Of a stretch of DNA of 64,000 nucleotides, positions 9,197 through 20,865 are shown piece by piece. Source of the stretch: Kingdonia uniflora (lineage: Eukaryota > Streptophyta > Magnoliopsida > Ranunculales > Circaeasteraceae); the NCBI GenBank assembly GCA_014058105.1, contig JACGCM010000510.1, forward strand, positions 1-64,000, read 5' to 3'. How positions within the stretch are numbered: the first letter of the stretch is position 1; each line of letters begins with the position of its first letter. The notes below the pieces were generated by a model. The model had not been told where the DNA came from and did not search any database. It was given only the letters and a program-made list of their open reading frames with translations. Both the position numbers and the translations under genes were made by a program.

Positions 9197-12100
9197 CTAT
9201 TTCCCCACCCTCTTTCGTTTTTTGGACTTCTCAACAACATGAACTACACAACCCGAATCATTAAATATCATTTCGTCATCGAGAATAAGTGTATCATTAC
9301 TCGGTACAATATCTAAATTTCCTATAAAGCGTTCCTCATATGAAAGACAGGCTTCATCCTCGACATAGACCTTTAGTGGAATCTCTATGACCACGTTCCA
9401 GTCAGGATCTTTTGGATCCTTGGAATAAAATACCTGGGTCGCATGTTCTGCAAGAATAAATGGTTCATCACCAAATTTGTTTGAGCTAGTTAAGATTGAA
9501 AAATTCACCAATTTCAAATTTGCCTCCTTGTCCCACTTAACACCTTGGCGTGTAACCCTAGCCCAATTACACCTAATAAGAAAGGTTTATAACCTTTACG
9601 ATATTCAAGTTGGATAATATCCGTCAAAATTCCGTAATATATCGTATTTTCATCCAGAGAATTCTTATATTTAGAACTAGACTGAAAAGTCATCACAAAA
9701 CTTGGATTAACCCCACTATTCTAATATTGTTTCGTTGCCTCGTATTCTTTTATGACAAATAAGAAGCTATTGACGTAATACTTTTTGTACCGCGTAGCAA
9801 AACCAATTGACCCTCCTACTATATCTTTAAAACCATCATCATTTTCATCGATTTCTAGTTGCAAAACAATACCAATTGACAAACTAGTTTAAAGCAATTT
9901 TCTAATTACATAAGTTTCTTTTTATGAAAATTGTAAATAACAAAACTAACAAGTACCTGTTGTTTAGCCCATGGTATAAACTCTTCTTCACTAAGAATCT
10001 TATAGTTTATACCCTTTCCCACGGATAACTTACGACGCTTTAAGAAATCTTCATGTTTACTGTATATTATAGTAAATATATTTACGAATATGAAATGCTA
10101 GCTGAAAATTTTAAAGTAAATATGTTAATTATATACATTTTCCACATATCATAGGAATGATGACTCTTTATTATCCACATACGAGCTTGTTCATACTCAA
10201 TACCATGTATAAAAAATTGTGAACTTGAACCAATCGGCCCACTATCATCAACATTTTCGTTGTCAATATCATTGAGAAACTTAGGTGTTACAGATCCATC
10301 CAAAGACATCTCTAATTTTTTAAGGATAGTCAAATTACCCCTGCCTTTATATTATGTACAATAAGTTAAAGACTCTTGCAAAAGGTATCCTTTCGCTATA
10401 CAACCTTCAGGCCGTGTTTTGTTCGTAACATCATCTTTATATGTTTTCATTAGCTTTTTTAAATTAATGTCATGTTAAAAAATAATGTTAACATAAAAAT
10501 ATTGATACTCTAATAAGTGATAGTTGTGTGATACCTTTCAAATGGCCACATCCATCGAAAGGGTTTAGGACCATTCACTCGGCTCTCATAAGCCAAATGA
10601 ATTGGCAAATGCATCATCGCGATGAATACAGTAAGAGGAAAGTTTTTCTCAACTTCACATAGTGTTTTGGCCATTCCCCTCCCCAAACTCATAAGTGTTT
10701 CAATATCAATAACTTTGGAACATAGTGCGCTAAAGAAAGTTGAAAAGCTTAAGATTATATCGCAGATTTCCTTCCAATCTTTGAAGGCATGTTGGATCAA
10801 CACAGGAAGTAGATGCATTAAGACATGGCAGTCATGAGATTTCATGTTCTTCAATTTCTTGAAATCACTAGAAACAATGTTCTTCCAATTACTACTGAAG
10901 CCGTACAGAACTCGCAGATCTCTCAGTGAAGCCGTACAGAACTCGCAGATCTCTCAGTGTTTGCATAAACAGTTTCTTTTCGCTTTTTGTTAACCAATAC
11001 CGACCTAGCATTATTACTTCTTTCCCATTTTCTTTATATATCCAGTACTTTTTCTTAATTTTTAATTTCTTCAAGTCCCTACATGCATTAGCATCATCCT
11101 TCGATTTGTCTGAATTCAACATAAGCATAACTAGGATCTCACAACAATTATTTTCAATATGCATCACGTCCAAGTTGTTACGAACAGGGATATTAACCCA
11201 ATATTCAAGACCAAAGAATATAGACCGTTTATTAAAGAATTTTGTAACAACATTTCCTGAATTTGTTCTCATTATTTTTGCCCCAAGAACATCAAGAGTT
11301 GCAGTCATGCTTTCTATCGTTCTCCCGGGTAAAGGCTCAGACTTTTGTCTTAGCTCCTCTCTCCCATTGAAAGTATTAGAGCTAGTATCCTTCTTGTAAG
11401 TCTCCTCTTCTTCTGGCATCCATTGTCTATGACCAAGATAAACATATTTCCTTCCATTTTCAAGCTTTAGAGAATTTGTATTAGGTTCACAACAAGGACA
11501 AGCAAATTTACCCTTTGTCTTATAACCTGATATATTTTCATATGCAGGAAAATCGTGGATAGTCCACAACAAAATAGCTCGCATGTTGAATTTGTTACCA
11601 TCGTATGAATCAGATGTTATAGCCCTTTTATGCCACAAGTCATTCAATTCGGCAATCAATGGTTGCAAGTAAACATCAATATCATTCCCCGGCTGGTGTG
11701 GCCTGATATCAATAAAGTAAGCGTAGTAAATTGCAGTTGCATGCATAGATTTGGCGGAAGATTATATGGCACTACCATTATAGGCCAAATACTATGTTAG
11801 GAACCAAATTTACCAAATGGGTTAACCCCATCTGTTGCTAAACCAAATCTAAGGTTTCTAGACTCAGCTGTAAAATTCTTGTATTTGAGATCGATGGACT
11901 TCCATGTTGTTAAATCAACTGGATGTCGCTTCTTTCCAAATGGCATCTTCCCAGTTGAATGCCAAGTCATCAATTTCGCTACCCATGGCACACTGTAACA
12001 ATAATTATAAAATAAATGGGAATATCAGATATACCAAACGTTTTAGTTTATGACTAAATAATAATAAAAATAAATAACTAAATATATTTTAGACAAGCAT

Positions 12101-12930
12101 ACCTATAAATCCTCTGCAACCTTGGTGTTAACGGGAAATATCTTAGTACCTTAGCAGCAAATTTAGTTTTTTATACCTAGATGCACCACATGTAGGACAC
12201 TCAATTTGTAGGGCATTTTATTTCCAATACAAGATACAATCATTTGGACAAGCATCTATCTCCTCATAGTCAAGACCTACTCATGAGATGATTTTGCTAG
12301 CGCGGGAGCTTTATTATCTGGAGGCAACACTTCTTGGAATACTTGAAGAAGCTCTGTGAAACTAATTTTACTCAAGTTATACTTAACTTTCAACTTGTAT
12401 AATATGATGACAAAAGCCAACACAGTGAAACCTTTGCATCCGGGATACAATGTAGTCATAACATCATGTCCTACTTTGTCAAACTCAATTGCAGGATCTT
12501 TGCCAGTAGCTTTATCAGATGCTACTTTATCAAGTTCTACAATTTCACTTGTGTTGTGAAAAGAATATGGAACTACCGAATTATCTTGATCTAGCGAGTT
12601 ATTCAAAGGGGTACTCAAATTTCTCAGTATTCATCATCGAAGTGATGTTCAGCTACATCTACACCTTGAGTAACCTCACTCTCACCATGGTAAATCCATG
12701 TTGTGTACGTTTCAGTGAATCTGTGTTTCATTAAATCTATAACAACATCGTCGTAAGATATTGGAATCATTTGAATCCTACACCTCGAGGAGGGACAATG
12801 AATGGTTTCATTATCTGGAAGGTGTTTCTTTGCAAACTTCATAAAGATATTAATACCCTTAAAAAAGTTTATGTCTGGATTACGTAATTTAATTCAGCTT
12901 TTATCAATAGAACTAGACATTTTTCTACAT
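9197..12930 (-). pseudogene. CACTA tnp2-type transposase, decayed
   Basis: A complete but broken tnp2-like transposase of plant CACTA elements, the protein that cuts the element at its termini. In order on the minus strand: the transposase-associated N-domain (12624-12900, HLPDNETIHCP, then YTTWIYHGE); a linker (12277-12618); GLDYEEIDACPNDCILYW with the following zinc-like ECPTCGASRYKK (12160-12290); SIDLKYKNFTAESRNLRFGL (11797-11991); the Transposase_21 core (10892-11746, LLWTIHDFPAYENISGYKTK through LDVMHIENN); a DUF4218 block (10510-10854, MKSHDCHVLMHLLP to WMWPFERY); and a DUF4216 block (9197-10330, QVFYSKDPKDPDWNVV). Stops, frameshifts and a 31-bp duplication at 10896-10957 break it. Confidence 0.85.
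10896..10957. repeat. 31-bp tandem duplication inside the transposase
   Basis: Two adjacent identical 31-base copies starting TGAAGCCGTACAG at 10896 and 10927. Since 31 is not a multiple of three, the duplication shifts the transposase reading frame. That explains why the Transposase_21 frame ends at 10892 and the next block begins in another frame. Confidence 0.85.
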
Positions 12931-13328
12931 CCAAACATTGAGAAAAAAATATAATTAAATTACTTACTCTAAAGCAATTATAACATGATTAAAATCAAGA
13001 ATAGACTCAAAATGATAGTCTAATTAGTTAGCAATTTATAAAATGAGAAAGCAAATTATTTAATAAAAATGCCACTTGAAGACCTAGTGATATTGGGTTG
13101 AAGTTTGCATCCAATCACAATTTCCAAACTGCCATAATTATTTGTTATTAAAAGCAGGTAACATTTTGAATCTAAATTAGGAGATTCATATAGAGGTTTC
13201 ATTAAATTAACAAGCGAACAAATAACCACACCAATTTGTGTAGAGGATCAGGGGAAAAAAAATGCGCCTTCATGTATCAGACTGATTTGATTTATTTATT
13301 TTTTTGCATTTTCTGTATCTTTACTTAC
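12931..13328. other. AT-rich CACTA interior, probably intron
   Basis: No recognisable coding content. It lies between the transposase N-domain and a host-like exon, so it may be the intron that joins a captured leader to the transposase. Confidence 0.4.
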
Positions 13329-13382
13329 CTTAACAACACTAAAGAAGTCTTCAGCTCCACTTCCAATAGAGAAGACATATCC
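13329..13382 (-). pseudogene. Host-like exon upstream of the transposase, protein not recognised
   Basis: This 54-base exon on the minus strand has strong sites on both sides: TTGTTTTCAG before it and GTAAGTAA after it. It reads GYVFSIGSGAEDFFSVVK in an open frame. Further upstream, at about 13733-13800, an exon-like stretch ends at CAAACAC/GTAAGT, with CT-rich sequence like a plant 5' leader intron. I do not recognise the protein. The position suggests that a captured 5' leader and first coding exon of a host gene lie in front of the CACTA transposase, possibly supplying a promoter. Confidence 0.4.
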
Positions 13383-13932
13383 CTGAAAACAATAAAACCC
13401 TAATTATTAAAATTGAATAACCCCGATTTAGAGAAATACCTTGTGGAGAAAAGAATAAAAAACTACATCTTACCCAAATTTCTGAAATTAATTACAATAC
13501 CATAATTAACAAAAATCACGAATCAAAGACAAAATAATCTCAAATAGGTTATGCTCAATTATCATCCCCCACAGACCCTAATTATATAAAGTTAGCTAAA
13601 TTTCAATTGAGACAAGGGACAATTATCGCTTCCTCGTAATCAAACTAAATGCCCAAAATCAGAAATCACAATGATGAAACCCCATTACTAAGTTTTCATC
13701 TAAGAGAGAGAGAGAGAGGATGAAACTACTTACGTGTTTGAAGTTTGTAGTTTAAAGTTATCGGGTTTCCGTATCTACAGCGGGAAAACGAAAACGAAGC
13801 GGGAATTATCAAATTCACTTACCACACTTTTTGATCTTTCCCGACGGTTTTTCTAAATGACAGGTCTTTTTTATTGTATTTTTGATGTAATAGATTTAAG
13901 GAAGAGGTGATTCCCAAGGAAGAATAATACAT

Positions 13933-16900
13933 ATGGGTTCAAGAAAGTTGATGAGACTTCAAAACAAACGAAAGATAGAAAGACATCACGGTAAGATACT
14001 AATTTATCATTTGTTGGGACTATTTTATCATTTTTTTGCATCATTTTTTTGCATTGTATTTGTCACCCCAAAAATTTCGGTATTGTATTTGTCATTTTTG
14101 GGTCTTATTTTGTTTTGTTTTATAATTATTCTCTACGGTTCTTATCATTACTTTATGTATTATTTGTCATTAGTTTCTCTTTCTCATTCTTATTATTTGT
14201 CATGTGTGGTTTTGTTTTGCAGACGATGTTATTCGTTTAAATTTGTTAAACATTCTACAATCTTTTGTCCTCCGGGAGAAATGTTTAGGTGTAGTATGTT
14301 GATATGGTTGATGATCTAGATTAGCTCAATAGATTCCCCTGGGATGAGCAAGTCTGTAAAATTTTGTTTAGTTAAATAGTGAAGTTTGTCGATTATCGAT
14401 TGGCCGCCAATAAAAAATATAATAAAGTTTTATTATTGCACGAATGTACCTGGGTGTTAATGATATTAAACATTTTGTGACATTTCAAATGCTACAGGGA
14501 TGGAGGATGACATCCTTTAAGCGTCACCAAATTGTGACATTAAAAAATTTTTTTTGCTAATCTCAAATTGATGATAGTAGCTTTGAAGCCGTCTGAGACT
14601 AACATGCATCAAGAACTTGTACAAGAGACCATGGTAATCTTTATTTATGTGTATGAATGATTTATTTTATTGCCTCATTATCATTTGTTTTATGTATCTT
14701 GTCATTTTGTTTCTTGAAGTTTGTCATTTTTTATTTCCTTCTTGTTATTTATTTTATTTGTTTCTCTGTCATTTCCCCTGTCATTATTAAGTTCATTTTT
14801 TGTCATTGTTTTATTGCTTCTTATCATTTTAAGAATGTTTGTCTCTCATTTATAAAATCACTTATTGTCAATTGTTTGAATATATTAAAGAAATTACATC
14901 GAAGCTCCTACAATCAGCGGTGCACCTGCAATCGAAGCACCTATAATCGGTGCGCCTGCAATCGATAGTAGTTCTTCCAAAGTTGATATCGGAGCTATAG
15001 TGGTTAAGGTATCCTGCCAGTTGGTGAACCATAGTAAAATATTATAAAATCATGGTAAAATGTTGGAACACATTTCGATGTCTGCACTAAGAGACAGTAC
15101 ACTACCACTTGGAGATGGTACTTTACTCTTTAGGCAGTACCAGTACTCTACTTATGAGAAAATCACGAAACACAAGCGAGAAGAAGAAGGTGATGAGAAA
15201 GAAGATGGGAAAAGAAAGAAGGCGGGGCTGAGAATCTGGCAAAGACAGCTCCAATAAAAAAATCTAAAAATTAGATAAAAGAAAAAAGCTAAGAGAGAAA
15301 GGGAAGAAGTTTTCTTTTTGGGGTTGAAGACAGAAGAACATGGAAAAAAACACATCAAAAAGACCAATGCCAACAAGAATAACAAGAAGGTTGAAGAAAC
15401 TAATGTTCAGGTTGAAGGCATCAAGAAAAAAGATCCTACTGATGAGCAATTCAATGATGATGTCCCACTGATCCTTTTGCATTCTTTAATCCCCAAGATA
15501 AACAAGCGTAATAGAGGGCCAAGGAAGATACGGGCGACAATCCCAAATTGAAAGTCCGATAAAATTCCATTAACTGCATAAAATTTAATTTAGCAAGTTA
15601 CCCCCGGAGAGGGAGTAGAGGTGGAAAAAGATTTAAAGGTAGATGATGAAGTTGAAGTTAAGAAGGAAGTGAATTTGAAAGCTATATCTTCTGAATATGG
15701 TAGTGATCGTCTAGAAGTATCATATGTTTACGATTTCTTATCATTTTTTATTTTTTTTACATTTGTTTCTAGAACTTTGTTATGTACTTTGCTAAACTTT
15801 GCCATTTGTTCAGACGTTTTTGTCATTTTATTTTTTTGAACTTTTATTTATTTTGAAGTCTTTGTTCATTTCATTTGTTGTATGTAAAGTGGAAGAAGGG
15901 TGCAGTGGAAGAAGAGGAACCTCAAGCTAAAGAAAAAGATGAGAAAAATGGTGATGATGAAAAAACTAAATCTTATCAAGAAAATGAACCTCAAGTTGTT
16001 GATGAAGAGGAAGCCCAAGAGATATTTATCCAATATTTGTTTTGAGCTATCTATCATATTTGTGAATACAGTCCTTACCATTTGTTGTGTGCTACCCTGT
16101 CATTTGTTGTGTGCTACCCAGATGGAGAATTCAGAATAACAAACTGTAGTGTTGTTGTATTATTTTAAAAAAAGATGTAGTGAAAGAAGCTAATGAGGTA
16201 TTTAACTAACATTTATTTTGAGCTAGCTATCCATAATTGTCGTTCACCTATCCTTACTATTTTTAATTTGTTTCTTCTTTACCATTTGTTGTACAGACTA
16301 AGAAGGTTGCAGATGTTAATGAAGATAATCAGGTAACTTATTATTTGTTTCAGATTATTAGTCATTCATTTGCTGATACTTTATCATTTTCTTCTATTTA
16401 TTTTACTATATATTGTATCACTCTTATCATCTCTAGTCTGTTTATTTACAGATGAGTGGAAACCAAATAACTGGTATATCCAGTTGAGGAACAGAGTAAA
16501 GAGGTGGTTGAAGACAAGGATGATGATGATGAAACTTCACAGAAAAAACTAGACCCTAAGAAAATTATAAAAGAAATGGTTATTGAGCAGACCAATATAT
16601 GAAGTACTTTTAAACCAGACCTTGAGTAATAAGATTTGATGACATATCGCATTACTCATTCTCATGTAATATGCACATATATATTTTCTTATTACTCAAG
16701 TAATCTATCTATTCCAGCTTGTTTTAATAGAGTTAGAAGTGGATGTCACCTTAAAGAAGAGACATAAATTAATTGATGAAGATATTAATACAAAGCCATG
16801 TCATTTGCTATTCAAATAAACTTATTGCATGCTCACCTTGACAAGCTTTTTCCTGGAGTATTATTCGAATCTTTTATTAAAATACCCATCTCCTAAGATG

Positions 16901-18050
16901 AGAAGAACCAAGTGGACTATGTTTGGTCACTGAGGAATGATGAATTATCTACTGAAGATAAGGACTACAACATGAGTACACATAAGAGGATAAGTCAAGA
17001 AACTGTTTGCCTTAACGCTCTTTACTCCTTACATCCAAAGCAATGGTTAGACAATGAGGTATTTATATCAATTATTGTTTATTATCTGTCATTTATTATT
17101 GTATCCTTTGTCATTTATGCCATTTTGTCAAAAAATTACCATTTGTTCACGAGTCTCTGCCATTTGTTTTCCTAGAGGTTGTCATTTATTCATTGCACTT
17201 TGGCATTTGTTCAGTCATAAGTTATTTTCCTTGAACTTTATCATTTGTTTAGAAGTCTTTGTCATTTGTATGTATGAACTTTATCATTTGTTGTTGATAA
17301 TTTGCCATTTTCTTTTTTTGTTCAAGTCATTAATGTTTTCATTAAAGCCCTGATTTAATTTTTTGATTTACAACATCGTTCCCTCCTAACTAAAAAGAGG
17401 ATTGTGTTTACGGATGTGTATTCGAGTCAAATTATAGTCATGGCTTTCAATGTCTAGACTCGGATTATGTCTTCTATAAAAGTAGTGGAATTGAAACATA
17501 AATCAAATTGGGCACAAATTTCTTCTTTGGGATGGGATTCTACAGTTTCGCATTACTTCGATCGAGAAGATTTGAAAGTAAAGAATTTCAAATTAATACT
17601 CATTCCTTGGAATCTCAATGGAAACCATTGGGTCATTTGTGTTGTGTCCTTTAAGAAAAGATAAATATGCATCTACTATTCACTGAATGATACGAAAATT
17701 ACAAAGGCAAATAAGAATAAGAAGTTATCTACTGGACACCAGCTTATTCATGAGTAATGATGCTTCCGAGAATGTTGATATAGACTAATTTTACTGATTG
17801 TAAGCTACCTACTGGTTCAGAGGTAAACACTTATGGTATTAACTACAGTTGGACAACTCATTTTAGGGAGTGCCTAATACAACCAAATTATAATGACTGC
17901 AGGATCTATATGCTTTTCTTTTTTGGATAATATCCTAAGGGAGATGAGATTTCCAGATCAGATAAACGGTGATGAATGTCGTTATATAATTGTTAATGAC
18001 ATATTGAGGCTAGGAGTTGAGCCGGAAGCGAGGCTAATTTGTAGATTTTA
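13933..18050 (+). pseudogene. ULP1-like cysteine protease gene of the MULE, decayed
   Basis: Multi-exon plus-strand gene. N-terminal exons are short and rich in Lys and Glu (for example 15060-15257, 15318-15551, 15621-15720, 15900-16020, 16297-16332). The C48/ULP1 domain spans about 16912-18050: DYVWSLRNDELSTEDKD and LHPKQWLDNE (16912-17058), SSQIIVMAF, then WNLNGNHWVICVV with the catalytic-type His (about 17610-17650), and QPNYNDCRIYM with the catalytic-type Cys (about 17880-17915). The usual acidic residue of IYVYDS is Tyr (IYYSLND), and the Gly after the Cys is Arg. Several in-frame stops are present. SUMO-protease activity is therefore very unlikely. Introns start GTATTTA or GTAACTT and end TACAG. 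Confidence 0.7.
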
Positions 18051-18810
18051 ACATCCATTTTGTTGTAAATTATAATTTATCTAGATTTGTAAAATTGTAA
18101 GCAATATCATTCATTTATAAAATATTTTTCATTTGTTATTTATTCTTTGTCATCCAGTTATAAAATATTTGTCATTTGTTATAATGGAGTTAAAATGTAA
18201 TGTCTATCTAGTTGAATGTATGTCATTTTATGAAATACATGTCATTCAGTTATAAATATTTTATCATTTGTTATACATGTTTTGCCATTTCTCATTCATC
18301 ATTTATTATTTATTTTGCTTCCTACTATATTTTAAAATAATTTGTTCTTTTGTTCCTGTCTTGTCAAGTTGTTCTGACACAAAAAGATTGCTTAGCACGT
18401 CATACTATTCTTGTCAAGTAAACTTCATATATGTGAAGTTCCACTCCATAATTAATTATAATGGATCCATTCCGACCACGCCATCTTCACAACTACCAAC
18501 CAGCAAGGGAGAAACGCCAAACTACCGAGGATGACTTCTTAGGGACAATTTTTGATTTCTTTATGAAGCTTTAATCAACTATCATAGACATTGGCAATAG
18601 GATGGCTGCTGGTTTTACAACCATAGATTTGAATCTTGAGCGCATTATTAACATAGTTGAATCGCTAGAGGAGAGATTAAATCTAATTGAGAAGAGGTTG
18701 TCCGATCTTGAACCATATATTTGCCTATCTTCTGTAATGTTGCTATTCAGTAAAATTTGTAGTTCGATTATCATTGTTTATCATTTGTATTTGCACTCTT
18801 AAACATTTGT
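13990..18810 (+). repeat. Dispersed TTTGTCATTTGTT repeat, sense to the ULP gene
   Basis: A degenerate unit of about 20-30 bases centred on TTT(G/A)TCATTTGTT, often followed by CATAA or ATAAGTC, recurs many times between the coding pieces. Clusters lie at about 14025-14210, 14660-14830, 15735-15880, 16080-16110, 16360-16400, 17080-17330, 18120-18310 and 18780. It is almost absent from the protease exons. Nearly all copies have the same direction, reading TCATTTGTT on the plus strand. Confidence 0.75.
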
Positions 18811-19739
18811 TCCTAAAGAGTTTATCATGCTAGAGCCATAAATTAACGTCACTAAAGATAAATAATATTATACTTTACTCCTACATATTTGACTACTTGT
18901 TAAGATCTAGGGATTTTAACTTGGGCATAAAATCTTGCAGTATCTCTATTCTGACCTCAGAGATCCTTAGTTGGGTGTAAGTTTTATTTGTAATAGTTTT
19001 CAAGATTATATTTCTCCCTTGACCAGAATTTGCGATTTATTTTGCCGTTGTCGATTGTGGCCTCCTAGAATTATCGGGCATAAACGATTCTCAAAACCAA
19101 ATTTTAAACTGACAATAGTATTATGGGTAATGATAAAATCTCATACTAGGCTGTTTAGAAACTCTCAAAATGAGATCTTAAATAAGATCATAAATTATCA
19201 CCTCATCTACCCTCGCTCAAAAACTATACCTACCAAATTTGTGAACGCATTGACAGAATTAACAGTTAGAGTTAAGGCTTATGCGTGAGAGATGAAGATC
19301 ACAATTTTTACCGCACCAGCAAACAAGGGAATGTATCATTGGTAGGTATGTATTGTGTTAGAACTGGAAAGAACTAGAAGCAAGTATGTAGGTTATATAG
19401 TAAACACATTATGTATGGTGGTGATAGTTTACACAGTACTATGACACTCTATGTATAAAGAAATGACAAGTATTAATGGGATGATGACATTATATGTATG
19501 GTGATAATTCACTGTAGTACAATGATACTCTTAGTAAGAACCAATGACAAATAATCTATTTTAATTCTAACAACTTTTTTCTTATACAGTCGATGTTACA
19601 AGTCAATCTTTATTACTTGATTAGACAACTTAGCTTAAAGTCAGCTTTGATTACATTTACAACAAGCTATCAATCCAAAATATCCACGTGGTTTCAGCCA
19701 TTCTAAACCCATTCAAAGTCCCAATGCAAGGCATTCAAT
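18051..19739. other. MULE central region without a recognised gene
   Basis: It includes a short helical reading frame at 18602-18802 (NLERIINIVESLEERLNLI, coiled-coil-like) and an open frame at 18971-19288 of unknown nature. Neither matches a family I know. The coil frame may be the last exon of the ULP gene. At about 19440 the direction of the TCATTTG repeat switches strand, which marks the border between the two convergent genes. Confidence 0.45.
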
Positions 19740-20250
19740 TCTCCCCAGTATATAAAACCATAAACTATTTTTAGCTATTTTTAACTATTCAAACCATAAA
19801 CCTTAAACTCTTTTCAACTTCTCAAGAATCTTGCACTCCCACTTCACTTGATTTAACCGTGTATCTTCGAGTACCCCTCGAGATTGGTTTGAGGCGGTAG
19901 GGATTCAGGAAGAATAGGGTGATGATCATCTCTTCAAGTTAAATATAATTTATCGGATTGCTACGGTGAGAAGGCGTAACTGCTGAAAGAACATTATGAA
20001 CAGTTCAAGGAAAAATTAGGAGAGCTCAATAAAATGGACGACAAATTGGATAAAGTTATAAAAAAGAAATGGGAGTATTTTGAAGAGTTCAAATTCCATA
20101 TCTGCTTCTTGGAAGATTAGGTATGCGTTTTAAAGTTAAATCGGGATGAGCACAAGAAACTGTGGTAGGAGTCGACTTCGAAGATTAACTGACTTGAGCA
20201 GAAGATCAAGGCTATAGAACGTAAACAAAAATCCTCACGTGAGAAGTTGT
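19740..20250 (+). pseudogene. Small decayed coiled-coil reading frame with a TATA box
   Basis: A TATATAAAA box at 19749-19757 is followed by a leader with Leu-poor, CT-rich sequence. One frame from about 19981 then reads LLKEHYEQFKEKLGELNKMD and continues with further Glu/Lys-rich helix (KKKWEYFEEFKFH, LEQKIKAIERKQKS) to about 20250, broken by three stops. I do not recognise it. It may be a captured host fragment or an extra MULE gene. It lies between the ULP and mudrA genes. Confidence 0.35.
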
Positions 20251-20865
20251 AAATATTTTTTTTGTTTTATTTTTAGTTTTTATTAGTTTTTTATTATAAT
20301 AGTTTCCCTTGTATGAACATTTGATTTGTTTTGTTTTGTTTCGTTTGCCTTTTACTTTTAAATAGTAATTTTTGTCTGATATTAGGGAAACGAACAAATG
20401 ACAGTTCCGTGAAGAAAATAATTATATAAGGGAGACAAATAAATGATAAAGTCTCTATAAACAATGATAGTTAAATTATAAACTTAACAAAACTGATGAT
20501 AAAATATAAACAAACAAATAATAAATAGACTAAAACTGGCCCAGTTTAGCATTTGTACAAATGATAAATAGAGTACTCAAAATTATTAGCAAACTGATTA
20601 TAATATCTTTATCTGGGATCACAGGTGGCTCAGTGCTCATCGTAAAAGATGGCGCCATTGTCGAACGTGTATTGTCGTCAGATGGAATTGGCAGAAGCTT
20701 ACAACAATGATGATTGTGTTTATTTTTTTGATACTTACTACAAAATCTTAGTTTGGTGACCTGACTAGGCATTTTTTCTATTCTCTTCTTTTGCGTACGA
20801 GGACGACCGACTCGAACTGTTGGTATAGGAGCATGAACACGTTGATCAGTTTTTAAAATTTTCCA

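Larger units (their letters stand above)
2151..13870 (-). mobile_element. CACTA (En/Spm) transposon carrying host gene fragments; right end uncertain
   Basis: The left end begins CACTACAAGAATAAAAGG, the canonical plant CACTA terminus. Minus-strand transposase genes of the tnp2 type (9.2-12.9 kb) and of the tnpA/Ptta type (6.6-8.95 kb) fill the right half. The 4 kb between the tnpA-like gene and the left end hold short spliced pieces of host genes on the same strand. No TTCTTGTAGTG terminus was found to the right. The right limit is placed near 13.87 kb because the MULE-associated gene starts at 13933, and CCCGACGGTTTTT at about 13838-13852 resembles a subterminal motif. Several stops and frameshifts in the transposase suggest an immobile copy. 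Confidence 0.75.

Noticed and set aside
14657..17353. Several hydrophobic open frames (for example 14657-14968, 17054-17353) that look like small membrane proteins
   Set aside because: They are translations of the T-rich TTTGTCATTTGTT repeats in introns; hydrophobicity follows from Phe/Leu/Ile codons in T-rich DNA.
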